Assembly (NCBI RefSeq): GCF_016756615.1
Contig: NZ_AP023262.1
Location: 2,478,501 to 2,542,500 of the forward strand
Source: Mesorhizobium sp. L-8-3
GTDB lineage: Bacteria; Pseudomonadota; Alphaproteobacteria; Rhizobiales; Rhizobiaceae
Direction: 5' to 3'
DNA length: 64,000 bases
The position numbers and the translations under genes were made by a program. The notes below the pieces were generated by a model, which did not search any database, had not been told where the DNA came from, and saw only the letters and a list, made by a program, of their open reading frames with translations. This document shows positions 44,180 to 54,262 of this stretch, piece by piece; positions within the stretch are counted from its first letter, which is position 1, and every line of letters starts with the position of its first letter.

Positions 44180-45235
44180 CCCCAGGTTGAAGGTTTGGTG
44201 GACGGCTCGTCCTTGTCAATCTCAAGAACGGCCAGCCCCGCCGAATTGGCGAGCGGGTGTGGTATGCGCGCAACAGGAAAAACCGCCGAAAAATTCACTT
44301 TGCGCGCACGATGCACTCGACGTGCCGACCGGCTGCGCCATGCGCGCAGCGGGCCGATATCGCCGGCAGTAGTTGGGTGCACGTAGATGCGAGCCGCCCC
44401 TGGTGACCTTGCGTGGAACCTTCATGTCGGGCTGGCTCGGATCGAGGCGCCCTTCGCGCGTGCCGCCGATCTGAAGCTGTTCGGCCCATTGTGCTGACTT
44501 TGATCCCTCGCTTCCCGACGCACCATCAGCTTCATAAGCCCGATCGTGCGCTCCCCTCTTTGGCGTCGAAATCTCTCATGGAGAGCAAACACCACGATAG
44601 TTGGACCAAAGGTCTAGATCGACAAAGGCGGGGCGCTGCTCTGAATGCCGGACGGTTCTCGACGATTTGCGCGGGAAACGACTGATGCCTGAGCATCTCT
44701 AGCGAGAGCATCCCGCGGCAGGAAAAAGGTCAATATGAAAAAGCCCATCTTGGGGTCCGCTTCATTGGATCGTCATCAAATGGACAGCCGTTGACCGCCT
44801 TTGTCGTAAGGATGAAGGCCGCGGTCAAATAAGTGAAGCGACGCGATGACAAGCGCATCGGAAGGGCGGGTGCGTTTCTGCTTCGCGCAGCGTCAGAGAC
44901 CAAACAGTTTGGCAGGGATGTCTGGAGGCAACGCGAGTCGCGCCGACATGCCTATCGAGCGTTTCGCCGCCCGCGTCATTGAACATGGTCCAATAGGCTA
45001 CCCTTTTCTGGCGTCGGGGCCGCCTCCCGAAGCTTGCGTGCATCCTGTGTCGACGAGATGCCGGGGCGAGTGGCCAGCAAAACCGACCGCCTCGCAGGAA
45101 GGGAATTGTCCGGGAGGATCCGGTGCACGACGTCAAGCTGTCGGCGCAGTCTCGCGCACTTCCTGGCGCTGGTACAATGCAGGTGGCAATGGGCGCGTCC
45201 AGCCCATCGCCTGCCGTTTAGGGGTGGCCGTTGGG
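44180..45235. other. Long intergenic region without a recognised gene
   Basis: About 1.06 kb between the autotransporter start and the GapR stop. Short open frames exist on both strands but none has a convincing ribosome-binding site, family motif or coding-type composition. GC content is lower than in neighbouring genes. It should hold the autotransporter promoter. No transposase remnant, tRNA or repeat was recognised. Confidence 0.5.
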
Positions 45236-45496
45236 TTACTCCATGCCGAGGGCGGCTTTGTAGAGGTCGAGGATCGATTCCTCCTCCTGCCGTTCGGCCT
45301 GGTCCTGCTTCCTGAGCCGGATGATGGTCCGGATCGCCTTGGTGTCGAAACCGGTGCCCTTGGCTTCGGCATAGACGTCCTTGATGTCGTCGGCGATCGT
45401 CTTCTTTTCCTCTTCAAGCCGCTCGATGCGCTCGATAATCGAGCGGAGCTGGCCCGCGGCAACGGTCTGGCTGGTTTCGGTGATGTCCTCGGCCAT
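45236..45496 (-). CDS. gapR: GapR (DUF2312) nucleoid-associated protein
   Basis: An 86-residue mostly helical protein, nearly full-length DUF2312: [20 protein letters not shown] followed by [15 protein letters not shown] and [13 protein letters not shown]. In Caulobacter GapR tracks overtwisted DNA ahead of polymerases and helps topoisomerases. The second of two adjacent ATGs (45496) is chosen because it sits 6 nt from GGAG; the first is 3 nt away. Confidence 0.95.
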   Translation of the reverse strand: MAEDITETSQTVAAGQLRSIIERIERLEEEKKTIADDIKDVYAEAKGTGFDTKAIRTIIRLRKQDQAERQEEESILDLYKAALGME

Positions 45497-45679
45497 CATT
45501 GTCTCCTGCAAAGTCATGGGGAAGGCGACTGCCGAGTCGGAGCCGCCCAAGATCGGGCGTTTCGATGCCCGATGAAGGCATAAGGGTCAAGACGAAAGGG
45601 ATGCCCCGCGGGCAAGGCGTCGCGATCGGCGTTCAACGGGACCGGAAGAGAGGCGTTTCTGCAACGGGTCGCGACTACA

Positions 45680-45713
45680 GCGTGTTGCGTGTGAACGGAC
45701 TCACGCAACACGC
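45680..45713. repeat. Perfect 12-bp hairpin in the gapR upstream region
   Basis: GCGTGTTGCGTG and CACGCAACACGC form a perfect 12-bp stem with a 10-nt loop. No T tract follows, so it is not a typical terminator. It sits between the M48 protease stop and the gapR start. Confidence 0.7.
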
Positions 45714-45732
45714 CGTGGGTCTTTGATTTGAC

Positions 45733-45777
45733 GCATGTCTTTGTCCCGAAACCGGTACCCACTTTCGGGAGACATGC
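45733..45777. repeat. Rhizobial intergenic palindrome next to the M48 protease stop
   Basis: Arms GCATGTC/GACATGC and inner CCCGAAA/TTTCGGG surround CCGGTACCCAC. It ends 1 bp from the stop codon of the M48 gene. This sequence type (GCATGTC...CCGGTTCCCAC...GACATGC) is familiar from many rhizobial genomes. Confidence 0.75.
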
Positions 45778-45778
45778 T

Positions 45779-47314
45779 TTAGCGGTCCGTGACGATCTTG
45801 ACCTTCTGGCCGGCCGAGACGCTGGCGCCGGGGCCGAGCGCGTTGAGCACGCGGAAGAGGTCGAGCTTGCGGTCGACGCCGACCATGGATGCCGCCAGCG
45901 AGCCGACCGTGTCGCCCGGTCGCACCGTCACGATGCGGATGCGCAACGGCTTGAGGGCCGCTTTCTCGGCCGGGGTCAGCAGCTTGAAGCTGCCGCTGAC
46001 CGATCGCGCGATGCCGTCGAGCGCCGTGCTCGCGGCCGGAGCGGCGGTGAGCAGCCGGTAGACCTGACCGCCGGCCCTTATGACGACGATGTCGAACTGC
46101 CATCCGTCGGCGCGGGCGCGCGCCACCGCGGCCTCGTTGCCGTTGATGGTCTCGGCGCGCACGCTGCTCGGATCGAGGCCCGCCACCCATCCGCTGCGGA
46201 CGTAGTCGACGAGTTGCACCTTCGGATCGAGGGCGACGCCGTCGAAGCGGATCGCGGTCTCGCCCGGGCCGGTCGCGGTGACCGCCGCGGCCGAGTTGTC
46301 GATCACGAAGCCCGACGGAACCGAGAAGGAGAGGCCGAGGCGCGAATGCAGAAAGGTGTTGCCGCGCACATAACCTTCGTCGGCGGTGTCGCCGAACAAC
46401 AGTCCGTCGATGCCGGCGAGGAAGGAATCGCGGTCCCGCGCCCCGACGCCGGGTGCGCCGAACTGCCGTGCATGACCCTGGGCCAGTTCGATGCGCTGCG
46501 GCGCGTTCGGGTGGCTGGCCAGGAAGTCGAGGCTGGCGTCGGCGGCGCCGGTCACGCTGCGAAGGTCGCTGTAGGCGGCCATGGATTGCAGGAAACGCGA
46601 CGCTGCATAGGGGTCGTAGCCGGAGCGCGAGCTGTGGCGAATGCCGATCGCGTCGGCCTCGAGCTCCTGATTGCGCGAGAACTGGGCAAGGCGCAGCTTG
46701 CCGCGCACGAGAGCGGCCTTCGCTGCCTGGCTGTCGCCGAGCACGTCGGAAACAACCTTGGTCGCCAGTACCTCCTCGGCCTCCTTCTGCTGGCGCTGCA
46801 GGCCGTGATTGGCGGTTACGTGGCCCATCTCATGGGCGATGACGGCGGCGAGTTCGGCGGAATCGTTGGCGAGCGCCAGCAGGCCGCGCGTGACATAGAG
46901 ATAGCCGCCGGGCAGGGCAAAGGCGTTGACGTTGGGCGAATTCAGAATGGTGATGCGGTAGGCCTGGTTCGGATTGTCCGATTCCGCCGTCAGATTGCCG
47001 ACGACCTTTGCGACCATGCGCTCCAGCTTGGGGTCGGAGTATTCGCCGCCATAGGTGGCCAGGATGCGCGGATGCTGGCCCCTGGCGAGCTCCGCCAGCC
47101 GGTCGTTGCGCGATACCGTGTCGACGGTGACCGGGTTGTTCGACGGCTGGAACGCGTTTTCGCTGAGCGAGTCCGCGGCATTGAACATGCAACCCGACAG
47201 CACCGCCATCATCGCGACGGCGGCGGCCAGGCGCAGATGGCGCAGGCGCAGCGGCACGGGGCGGTTCGGAGCCAGAGTCAGGTTCCCATCCTTTCGATTC
47301 GTCGACCTGCCCAC
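45779..47314 (-). CDS. Lipoprotein M48-family metalloprotease with C-terminal LysM-like domain
   Basis: A 511-residue exported zinc protease. A lipoprotein signal (LSGCM, Cys near residue 42) indicates membrane anchoring in the periplasm. The active site is HEMGH (near 160) with the third ligand in ELEADAIG (near 217). The C-terminal about 50 residues (IVTVRPGDTVGSLA to GQKVKIV) look like a LysM-type peptidoglycan-binding module. BepA/LoiP-like quality control of outer-membrane proteins is the likely role. The start is a GTG without a clear ribosome-binding site. Confidence 0.9.
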   Translation of the reverse strand: MGRSTNRKDGNLTLAPNRPVPLRLRHLRLAAAVAMMAVLSGCMFNAADSLSENAFQPSNNPVTVDTVSRNDRLAELARGQHPRILATYGGEYSDPKLERMVAKVVGNLTAESDNPNQAYRITILNSPNVNAFALPGGYLYVTRGLLALANDSAELAAVIAHEMGHVTANHGLQRQQKEAEEVLATKVVSDVLGDSQAAKAALVRGKLRLAQFSRNQELEADAIGIRHSSRSGYDPYAASRFLQSMAAYSDLRSVTGAADASLDFLASHPNAPQRIELAQGHARQFGAPGVGARDRDSFLAGIDGLLFGDTADEGYVRGNTFLHSRLGLSFSVPSGFVIDNSAAAVTATGPGETAIRFDGVALDPKVQLVDYVRSGWVAGLDPSSVRAETINGNEAAVARARADGWQFDIVVIRAGGQVYRLLTAAPAASTALDGIARSVSGSFKLLTPAEKAALKPLRIRIVTVRPGDTVGSLAASMVGVDRKLDLFRVLNALGPGASVSAGQKVKIVTDR

Positions 47315-47421
47315 AGGAGCCGGTCGTAGGCACGACGGACCAGCTTTACGCGACCTAAGCCACAGTCTTCGGCAACATACAAGGATTCGCCGGTGTCCGC
47401 GTAAGGACCCTTGGCTGCAAA

Positions 47422-48177
47422 TTATGTCCGCTTCCGGGCAATCCCGCTCGCACGCCTTGTCTGCCCAATATAACGCAGGAAGGCTTCCGGACCAGAGTCT
47501 GCGAAGAATTCGGCTGTGGTGCCGGCCGCGGCGATCTTGCCGTCCTCGACGAAGACGACCCGTTCGGCAATCCGCTCGGAATCCCCGGGATGGTGTGTGA
47601 CGAGCAGTACGGTCGGCCTGCGTTCGGCATGAAGGGCCATGAGGAGGTCCAGCATCTCCTCGCGCAAGGCCGGGCCGAGCGAGGCGAAAGGCTCGTCGAG
47701 CAAGAGCACCGGGCGATCCCTGACCAGCACGCGGGCGAGCGCAACCCGTTGACGCTCCCCTCCGGAAAGCTGCCGCGGCAGCCGTTTACCCTTGCCGGCC
47801 AATCCGGTGCGCTCCAGAGCCTGGGCGATCGTCGCGCGGTTTTCGGCCGAGAGGCGCAGCGACGGCGACAGGCCGAGACCGACATTGGCCTCCACGGAGA
47901 GATGGGCGAAGAGGTTGTTCTCCTGGAAGACCATCGACACCGGGCGCGCCGAGGGCGGCAGGCCCGTGACGTCATGGCCGTCGATGACGATGCGGCCCGA
48001 GGCGGGCGTCTCGAAACCCGCAATCAGGTTGAGCAAGGTCGACTTGCCGGATCCGCTCGGCCCCATGACGGCCGCGAACGCGCCCCGGGGCAGCCCGACG
48101 TCGAAATGCAACGATGTCTCGCCATAGCTGAAGCTGATATCGTCGAGCGTGACGCCGCCGATCGTTTCCACATTCAT
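47422..48177 (-). CDS. thiQ: Thiamine ABC transporter, ATP-binding protein
   Basis: A 251-residue ABC ATPase: Walker [10 protein letters not shown] (about 39-47), signature [15 protein letters not shown] (about 135), Walker [12 protein letters not shown] and H-loop VTHHPGD. Its start overlaps thiP by 4 bp. It powers import of thiamine or its phosphates in the riboswitch-controlled thiBPQ operon. Confidence 0.93.
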   Translation of the reverse strand: MNVETIGGVTLDDISFSYGETSLHFDVGLPRGAFAAVMGPSGSGKSTLLNLIAGFETPASGRIVIDGHDVTGLPPSARPVSMVFQENNLFAHLSVEANVGLGLSPSLRLSAENRATIAQALERTGLAGKGKRLPRQLSGGERQRVALARVLVRDRPVLLLDEPFASLGPALREEMLDLLMALHAERRPTVLLVTHHPGDSERIAERVVFVEDGKIAAAGTTAEFFADSGPEAFLRYIGQTRRASGIARKRT

Positions 48178-49814
48178 GCCGGCTTCCTTCCCAGCCGATC
48201 GGCCGCGAGCATGAGGACGAGGCAGAGCCCCCCGAGCAACAGCGCCAATCCGGCCGCGTCGGCCGTCCGATAGCTGCCCAGGCGCTGGTAAAGCAGATAG
48301 GGCAGGGTCTGGACGGCATCGCTGCCGAACAGGGCGATCACGCCGAGATCGCCGAGCGACAAGGCCATGGCGAAAGCGAAGCCGGTCAGCAGCGGCCGGC
48401 GCAGCACAGGCAGTTCGACAAGACGCAGCCGGTTCCAGCCGGCGAGACCGAGTTGCGCGCACAATCTCTCATGGCGTTCGCTGGCTGCGTCATAGGCCGG
48501 GCGAATGGCGCGCACCGCGAAGGGCATCGCCATCACCGCGTTGACGGAAACGACCATGACAGGCGCGAACAGCAGGACGTCGCCGATATGGCGCAGTAGG
48601 ATGAACCAGCCCGCGCCGACGACGAGCGGCGGCACGACGAGCACGAAGCCGGCGCCGGTGTCGGCCAGGCGCTCCAGCAGGGAAGGCCTTTCACCCCGGC
48701 GGCGGCCGAGCTCCAGCGCCCGGCGCGCGGACACCAGGGAAAGGGCTGTCGTCACCGAGATCAATGCGGACAGGAAGGCGAATGCGAGGCTGGTGGTTGC
48801 GGCCTTGCGCACGGATGCCTCGCCCACCAGCCGGAGGAGATCGGCTTCGAGACCGCCGATGACCGTCGCGGCCATGGGGCTCACGACGAGCAGGGCTGCG
48901 AGCACGATCAGCATCGCATTCAGCACGGTCTCGGCGGCGCCGGCCGCGACGAGGCGTGGCCGCGACACGGGGAGGCCCGTATCGCTTGCGGACGGTGCTC
49001 CGATGCGGGCGAGCAGGGCGACGACAGCCATGGCGAGGGCGATCTGCAGCATCGTCAGGGCGGCCGCCCGTGCCGGGTCGAAGTCGAACCGCAGCGCCTG
49101 GTAGATCGCCACCTCCAGCGTCGTGGCGCCGGGCCCGCCGCCCAGCGTCAGCACCAGCGTGAACGATGTGATGCACAGCATGAAGACCAGACCGGCGACA
49201 CCGGGCAGGCTCGCTCGCAGAACCGGCCACTCGATCAGCCGGAAGCTTGCCGTCGCGCCCATGCCGAGCTGGCTCGCCAGCCGCCATTGGTCGGGGGGCA
49301 CGGTATCGAGCGCTTCGAGGAACAGACGGGTGGCGAGCGGCAGGTTGAAAAAAACATGGGCGATGAGGATGCCCGCGAGGCCGTAGATGCCGGGCCAGCC
49401 GTCGGCGCCGAGAAGCGTGAACAGACCGGAGACGTAGCCGGCCCGGCCGAGCAGGGCCAGAATGCCGAGGGCGGCGACGATTGCCGGCAGGCCGAGCGGT
49501 ACCGCGAACAGGCCGACGAGCCAGCCGCGACCGGGGAAAACGGGATGGCGCGACAGGGCCCGTGCGACTGACATCGCCGGGGCCACCGAAAGCAAGGTCG
49601 ACAGCAACGCCTGCCAGAGCGTGAAGCGCACGACACGGGCCATATAGGGGTCGAAGGCGGAGATCGCTCCCGACGGGTCGGCCGCTCCCTCCATGGCGAG
49701 ACCGGCGAAGGCTCCGCCGACGAGCACGCCGATTGCCGCAAGCGCCGTCGCGCCGGCGGCGACGCGGGCGTCGGTGCGCCGGCGAGTGTGTGGGGTCACG
49801 GCGATATCCCTCAA
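48174..49814 (-). CDS. thiP: Thiamine ABC transporter, permease
   Basis: A 546-residue membrane protein made of two fused permease halves with about 12 helices, the usual ThiP layout. The binding-protein-dependent transport motif appears twice, one near [20 protein letters not shown] sequence in the first half and one near [18 protein letters not shown] in the second. The TTG at 49814 is used because GGAGGA lies 8 nt upstream; a GTG 15 bp further in is possible. Unusually, about 600 bp with a large inverted repeat separate it from thiB. Confidence 0.9.
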   Translation of the reverse strand: MRDIAVTPHTRRRTDARVAAGATALAAIGVLVGGAFAGLAMEGAADPSGAISAFDPYMARVVRFTLWQALLSTLLSVAPAMSVARALSRHPVFPGRGWLVGLFAVPLGLPAIVAALGILALLGRAGYVSGLFTLLGADGWPGIYGLAGILIAHVFFNLPLATRLFLEALDTVPPDQWRLASQLGMGATASFRLIEWPVLRASLPGVAGLVFMLCITSFTLVLTLGGGPGATTLEVAIYQALRFDFDPARAAALTMLQIALAMAVVALLARIGAPSASDTGLPVSRPRLVAAGAAETVLNAMLIVLAALLVVSPMAATVIGGLEADLLRLVGEASVRKAATTSLAFAFLSALISVTTALSLVSARRALELGRRRGERPSLLERLADTGAGFVLVVPPLVVGAGWFILLRHIGDVLLFAPVMVVSVNAVMAMPFAVRAIRPAYDAASERHERLCAQLGLAGWNRLRLVELPVLRRPLLTGFAFAMALSLGDLGVIALFGSDAVQTLPYLLYQRLGSYRTADAAGLALLLGGLCLVLMLAADRLGRKPA

Positions 49815-49882
49815 CCGGAGTTCCTCCGGTGGGGAGCGACGTGCGCGGGGAGAGAGGATTGCCCTGGGAGGTTTGCGCCACC

Positions 49883-50340
49883 CCGCCTGCCGGCACCTTC
49901 TTCTCCCCGCATACGGCTAGGGCATGCGCATATTTTCTGCGGGCCAAGACGTTTCTTATGGCCACCGAGTCGCCTACTTAGCCGTGCCTTGTGGCCTTTG
50001 CACCCGGGCGACCCCTCATCCGACCTCGCTTCGCGAGGCCACCTTCTCCCACAAGGGGAGAAGGTCGGAGCCTGGCTTTGGCTGCTCTGCCAATCGTCAA
50101 CGTCAACGATTGGCCGGAACGCTTCTGCAACTCTTACCTTCTCCCCTTGTGGGAGAAGGTGGCCTCGCGAAGCGAGGTCGGATGAGGGGTATTCCACGAG
50201 GTATGCATGTCCTAGCCGCAAGCGGGGAGAAGACTGCCTGCCGCGATGACGGCACCTGGTCCTGCAGCCTCGACGATTGGCGAAATCGCAGAGGACATCG
50301 GTCTTCTCCCCGCTCGCGGGGAGAAGGTGCCGGCAGGCGG
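49883..50340. repeat. Nested inverted-repeat mosaic between thiB and thiP
   Basis: The core is a perfect 53-bp inverted repeat (50012-50064 and 50137-50189) with a 72-bp spacer; each arm contains smaller hairpins, CCTCGC/GCGAGG and CCTTCTCCC/GGGAGAAGG. Around it lies an outer pair (49883-49910 and 50316-50340) identical except for a 3-bp insertion. The motifs are common rhizobial intergenic elements (RIME-like). Peptides translated from them, such as DLASRGHLLPQGEKV, are artefacts. No gene is recognised in 49815-50421. Confidence 0.85.
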
Positions 50341-50421
50341 ATGAGGGGCGGCGCCAAGACTGCAGGTACGCAGAGGATCGCGGCAGGGGGAAGGAGGGCG
50401 ACATTGTCTGTCGACCGCCTC

Positions 50422-51423
50422 CTACTTGCTGATCGCCGCCAGCCATTCGTCGATCCAGGCCTTGCGGTTCTTCGCCACCTCCTCGGCGCTGAACAGCAGG
50501 GACTTGCCCGGCTGGACGAGCTTGCCGAAGGCCGGGTCGAGCGGCTTGTCAGTCTTTCCGGCGGGCAGCATCCAGTTGGTTTCCGGGATGACGTCCTGGA
50601 AGGCGGGGCCGGTCATGAAGGCGAGGAACCTCTGCGACAGCGGGTTCTTCGCGCCGTTGACGGTCGCGCCCGCGACCTCGATCTGCAGATAGTGCCCCTC
50701 TTCGAAGGCGGCCGCCTTATAGCGTTCGCTGTTTTCGGCGATCATGTGGTAGGCGGGCGAGGTGGTATAGGAGAGCACCATCGGCGCCTCGCCATTGGTG
50801 AGCAGGCCATAGGCCTCGCTCCAGCCGGGCGTGACGGTGAGCACGCGCGGCTTCAGCTTCGCCCAGGCTTCGCCGGCCTTGTCGCCATAGACGGATTTCA
50901 CCCAGAGCAGCAGCCCGAGGCCGGGCGTCGATGTGCGCGGGTCCTGGATGACGATCTTCTCTCGCGGGTCGCCTTCGACCAGTTCCTCCAGGCTTTTCGG
51001 CGGGTTTGCGACCTTGTCGCTGTCATAGACCACGGCGAAGTAGCCGTAGTCGTAGGGGACGAAGACGTCGTCGTTCCAGCCGCCCGGCACGGCGAGCGGG
51101 GCAAGGCCGGCGCCGTGCGGCGCGAACAGGCCCGTCGCTTTGGCCTCGGCCGTCAGGTTGGTGTCGAGACCGAGCACGATGTCGGCCCTGGTGGCTCCGC
51201 CTTCGAGCTTGACCCGGTTGAGCAGGGCGACGCCATCGGCCACCGAAACGAATTGCAGGTCGCATGCGCATTCTGCTTCGAAGGCTTTCTCCACCTGCGG
51301 CCCGGGGCCCCAATCGGCGGTGAAACTCTCATAGGTATAGACGGTAAGCTTGCCTTCGGCCGCCGCCGGCCAGGCCAGCGGCACGAGGGCTGCGGTAAGG
51401 ATCGACAGGAACTTCACGCGCAT
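50422..51423 (-). CDS. thiB: Thiamine ABC transporter, periplasmic binding protein
   Basis: A 333-residue exported binding protein with a signal peptide (about 1-22, ending PAAA) and TbpA-like segments [16 protein letters not shown] (about 26-41) and [15 protein letters not shown]. The ATG at 51423 has a perfect aaggagg at 5-nt spacing. A TPP riboswitch lies in its leader, so the gene is switched off when thiamine diphosphate is plentiful. Confidence 0.95.
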   Translation of the reverse strand: MRVKFLSILTAALVPLAWPAAAEGKLTVYTYESFTADWGPGPQVEKAFEAECACDLQFVSVADGVALLNRVKLEGGATRADIVLGLDTNLTAEAKATGLFAPHGAGLAPLAVPGGWNDDVFVPYDYGYFAVVYDSDKVANPPKSLEELVEGDPREKIVIQDPRTSTPGLGLLLWVKSVYGDKAGEAWAKLKPRVLTVTPGWSEAYGLLTNGEAPMVLSYTTSPAYHMIAENSERYKAAAFEEGHYLQIEVAGATVNGAKNPLSQRFLAFMTGPAFQDVIPETNWMLPAGKTDKPLDPAFGKLVQPGKSLLFSAEEVAKNRKAWIDEWLAAISK

Positions 51424-51479
51424 CGGCACCTCCTTGCGTCGCGTTGACAGGGAAAAGGCGTCGGATGAGCGAACGCATC

Positions 51480-51588
51480 TAATCCCTCCGCCGGTACAAG
51501 CCGGATCAGGTTCAGCGGGTTGGCAGGGGATTTCGCCCTTTGCCTCTCAGCCGGCTCGCGACCCTTGCGCGACCGGCACCCCGTTAGA
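51480..51588 (-). promoter_or_regulatory. TPP riboswitch (THI element)
   Basis: On the minus strand the conserved THI-box blocks appear in order: GGGGTGCC, GGCTGAGAG, ACCCGCTGAACCTGATCCGG, and TACCGGCGGAGGGA. It ends about 55 bp before the thiB start, so it probably controls translation or premature termination of thiBPQ. Confidence 0.95.
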
Positions 51589-51694
51589 GCAAGTCCAGAC
51601 ATAGAGCCGGCGAGGGGACACGGCAAGCGGTTGTTTCAAGTGCTCCGGCGTCACGCCTTTCCCTTTTGCCCGACCCCTGATAGAGGCGGGCGCC

Positions 51695-52342
51695 ATGAGC
51701 ATCTTCACCATTCTGCTCGGCGGCGACCTGATCCGCACGCCCCGCCTCGACGCCCAAACGGCGGGGGCGCGCGTGATCGCTGCCGATTCCGGCATCCGCC
51801 ACGCCGACACGCTCGACTTGGCCCCGGAACTCTGGGTGGGCGATTTCGATTCCGTTTCCCTGGCGATGGCGGCAAGCTATCCCGAGGTGCCGCGCAAGGT
51901 CTTTCCGTCGGGCAAGGACAAGACCGATGGCGAACTCGCGATCGACGCCGCGCTGTCGCGCGGGGCAACGTCGCTGGTGATCGCCGGGGCTTTCGGCGGC
52001 CCCCGCGCCGATCATGCCCAGTTGCATCTGGCGCTCGCCATCCGTCTGGCGGAAGCGGGCGTGCCGGTGCTTCTGACCAGCGGCGCGCAGGAAGGCGTGC
52101 CGCTGTTGCCCGGCCGCTCCGCCTTCGACTACGAACCCGGCACGCTGTTCAGCGTGCTGGGGTTCAGCGATCTCTCCGGCCTGACGGTACGCGGCGCGCG
52201 CTGGCCCCTCAAGGCGGTCGAGGTGCCGTTCGGCTCGTCGCTGACCGTCTCGAACGAGGTCACAGGTGAGCTCTCGGTCGAACTCGGCTCGGGCCGTGCG
52301 CTGCTGCTTGCCCATCCCTTCCCGGATACGAACGCATTCTGA
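51695..52342 (+). CDS. thiN: Thiamine pyrophosphokinase
   Basis: A 215-residue enzyme making TPP from thiamine and ATP. Family motifs are AADSGIRHA (about 28-36), WVGDFDSVS (about 47-55), KDKTDGELA (about 73-81) and GGPRADHA (about 102-109). It is divergent from the riboswitch-controlled thiamine importer, so import and phosphorylation genes are neighbours. The ABC-F gene follows after 2 bp. Confidence 0.93.
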   Translation: MSIFTILLGGDLIRTPRLDAQTAGARVIAADSGIRHADTLDLAPELWVGDFDSVSLAMAASYPEVPRKVFPSGKDKTDGELAIDAALSRGATSLVIAGAFGGPRADHAQLHLALAIRLAEAGVPVLLTSGAQEGVPLLPGRSAFDYEPGTLFSVLGFSDLSGLTVRGARWPLKAVEVPFGSSLTVSNEVTGELSVELGSGRALLLAHPFPDTNAF

Positions 52343-52344
52343 CC

Positions 52345-54171
52345 ATGGCGCCACCGCTTCTCCGCCTCGACGATATCAGGCTCACATTCGGCGGCACGCC
52401 GCTGCTCGACGGCGCAGCACTCTCGGCCTCGGCCGGTGACAAGATCGCGCTCGTCGGCCGCAACGGCTCCGGCAAGTCGACGCTGCTCAAGATCGCCGCC
52501 GGGCTGGCCGAGCCGCAGGATGGCGAGGTCTTCCGCCAGCCTTCCGCGACCGTGCGCTACCTGCCGCAGGCCCCCGACATGGATGGTTTCGCGACGGTCC
52601 GCGCCTATGTGGAGGCCGGGCTTGGGCCTGCCGACGATCCGCATCGCGTCACCTATCTGCTCGATCATCTCGGGCTCACCGGCGACGAGCGTCCCGACGA
52701 CCTGTCCGGCGGCGAGGCAAGGCGGGCCGCGCTCGCCAAGGTGATGGCGCCTGAGCCCGACATATTGCTGCTCGACGAGCCGACCAACCATCTCGACCTG
52801 CAGGTGATCGAATGGCTGGAGGAGGAACTCATCCGCTCTTCCTCCGCACTGATCGTCATCTCCCACGACCGGCGCTTCCTGGAGAGGGTGTCGCGCGCCA
52901 CGGTCTGGCTCGACCGCGGCCAGACGCGGCGCCTCTACAAGGGTTTCGGCCATTTCGAGGAGTGGCGCGACATCATTCTCGAAGAGGAAGAGCGCGAGCA
53001 GCACAAGCTCGGCCGCCAGATCGTCCGCGAGGAGCACTGGCTGCGCTACGGCGTCACAGCGCGCAGGAAGCGCAACATGCGCCGGCTGGGCGAACTGCAG
53101 GCGATGCGGCAGCGGTTCCGCAGCCATCGCGGCGCCGAAGGCCTGGCCAACATGGTCGCCAGCGAGGCGGCAGAATCGGGCAAGCTGGTGATCGAGGCCA
53201 AGGGCATTTCGAAAAGCTTCGGCGATCTCGTCGTGGTGCGGGATTTCTCGACCCGCATCCAGCGCGGCGATCGCGTCGGTCTTGTCGGCCCCAACGGCGC
53301 CGGCAAGACGACGCTGCTCAAGATGCTCACCGGCGCGCTGGCGCCCGATACCGGTACGGTCCGGCTCGGCACCAATATCGAGATCGCCACGCTCGACCAG
53401 AAGCGCGAAGCGGTCGACCCCGAGGAGACGCTGGCGCACTACCTGACCGACGGGCGCGGCGAGACGGTCGTGGTCAACGGCGAGGAACGTCATGTCGTCT
53501 CCTGGATGAAGGACTTCCTGTTCAAGCCCGAACAGGCCCGCACGCCGGTACGCGAACTCTCCGGCGGCGAGCGGGCGCGGCTGATCCTGGCACGGGTGCT
53601 CGCCCGCCCGGCCAATCTGCTTGTTCTCGACGAGCCGACCAACGATCTCGACATGGAGACGCTGGAACTGCTGCAGGAACTGGTTGCGGGCTATCCCGGA
53701 ACGGTGATCCTCGTCAGCCACGACCGCGACTTCCTCGACCGCACCGTCACCAGTACCATCGCGCCCGACGGTGCCGGCCGCTGGATCGAATATGCGGGCG
53801 GCTATTCCGACATGCTCGCCCAGCGCGGCGGGACCAGGCTCGATGACCGCAAGGCGGCGCGCGCGAAGAACGGTGCCACGAGCAACGGCTCCGCCGCAAA
53901 GGAGGTGCCAGAGGCGCCGAAGGGACCGGCGAAAAAACTCTCCTACAAGCAGAAATTCGCGCTCGAGACCTTGCCGAAGAAGATGGAGGAAGCCTCTGGT
54001 GTCATCGCCAGGCTCGAGGAGAAGCTAGCCGACCCGGTTCTCTTCTCGCGCGATCCCGCGACCTTCAACAAGACGGTCGCCGCGCTCGACAAGGAACGCG
54101 CCAGCCTCGCCGCCATGGAAGAGGAGTGGCTCGAGCTGGAGATGCTGCGCGAAGAGATCGAGGGCGCCTGA
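52345..54171 (+). CDS. uup: ABC-F family ATPase, Uup-like
   Basis: A 608-residue soluble protein with two ATPase domains: Walker A GRNGSGKST (about 36) and GPNGAGKTT (about 317), signatures LSGGEARRA and LSGGERARL, Walker B LLLDEPTNHLD and LVLDEPTNDLD. No membrane segments. The C-terminal about 90 residues form a charged coiled coil, the Uup DNA- or ribosome-binding tail. Start codon ATG overlaps nothing but follows thiN by 2 bp, so co-transcription is likely. Confidence 0.9.
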   Translation: MAPPLLRLDDIRLTFGGTPLLDGAALSASAGDKIALVGRNGSGKSTLLKIAAGLAEPQDGEVFRQPSATVRYLPQAPDMDGFATVRAYVEAGLGPADDPHRVTYLLDHLGLTGDERPDDLSGGEARRAALAKVMAPEPDILLLDEPTNHLDLQVIEWLEEELIRSSSALIVISHDRRFLERVSRATVWLDRGQTRRLYKGFGHFEEWRDIILEEEEREQHKLGRQIVREEHWLRYGVTARRKRNMRRLGELQAMRQRFRSHRGAEGLANMVASEAAESGKLVIEAKGISKSFGDLVVVRDFSTRIQRGDRVGLVGPNGAGKTTLLKMLTGALAPDTGTVRLGTNIEIATLDQKREAVDPEETLAHYLTDGRGETVVVNGEERHVVSWMKDFLFKPEQARTPVRELSGGERARLILARVLARPANLLVLDEPTNDLDMETLELLQELVAGYPGTVILVSHDRDFLDRTVTSTIAPDGAGRWIEYAGGYSDMLAQRGGTRLDDRKAARAKNGATSNGSAAKEVPEAPKGPAKKLSYKQKFALETLPKKMEEASGVIARLEEKLADPVLFSRDPATFNKTVAALDKERASLAAMEEEWLELEMLREEIEGA

Positions 54172-54262
54172 GCGGAGCAGCGTCCGAGCCATCCTCGTCT
54201 GCACCAGGAAGTGGCCGATCCGGATGCTTGCCGGCCGGGGGCCGGACCGGCATCATGCCAGC

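Noticed and set aside
44825..45136. Possible small gene in the intergenic region before gapR
   Set aside because: No ribosome-binding site, no motif and a composition unlike coding sequence.
50012..50189. Insertion sequence or mini-transposon because of the 53-bp terminal inverted repeats
   Set aside because: Only 72 bp lie between the arms, there is no transposase and no target-site duplication was seen; a RIME-like palindromic element fits better, though a MITE origin cannot be excluded.
49811..50446. Possible small proteins containing DLASRGHLLPQGEKV and similar stretches
   Set aside because: These peptides arise from translation of a widespread rhizobial intergenic repeat and are well-known annotation artefacts.
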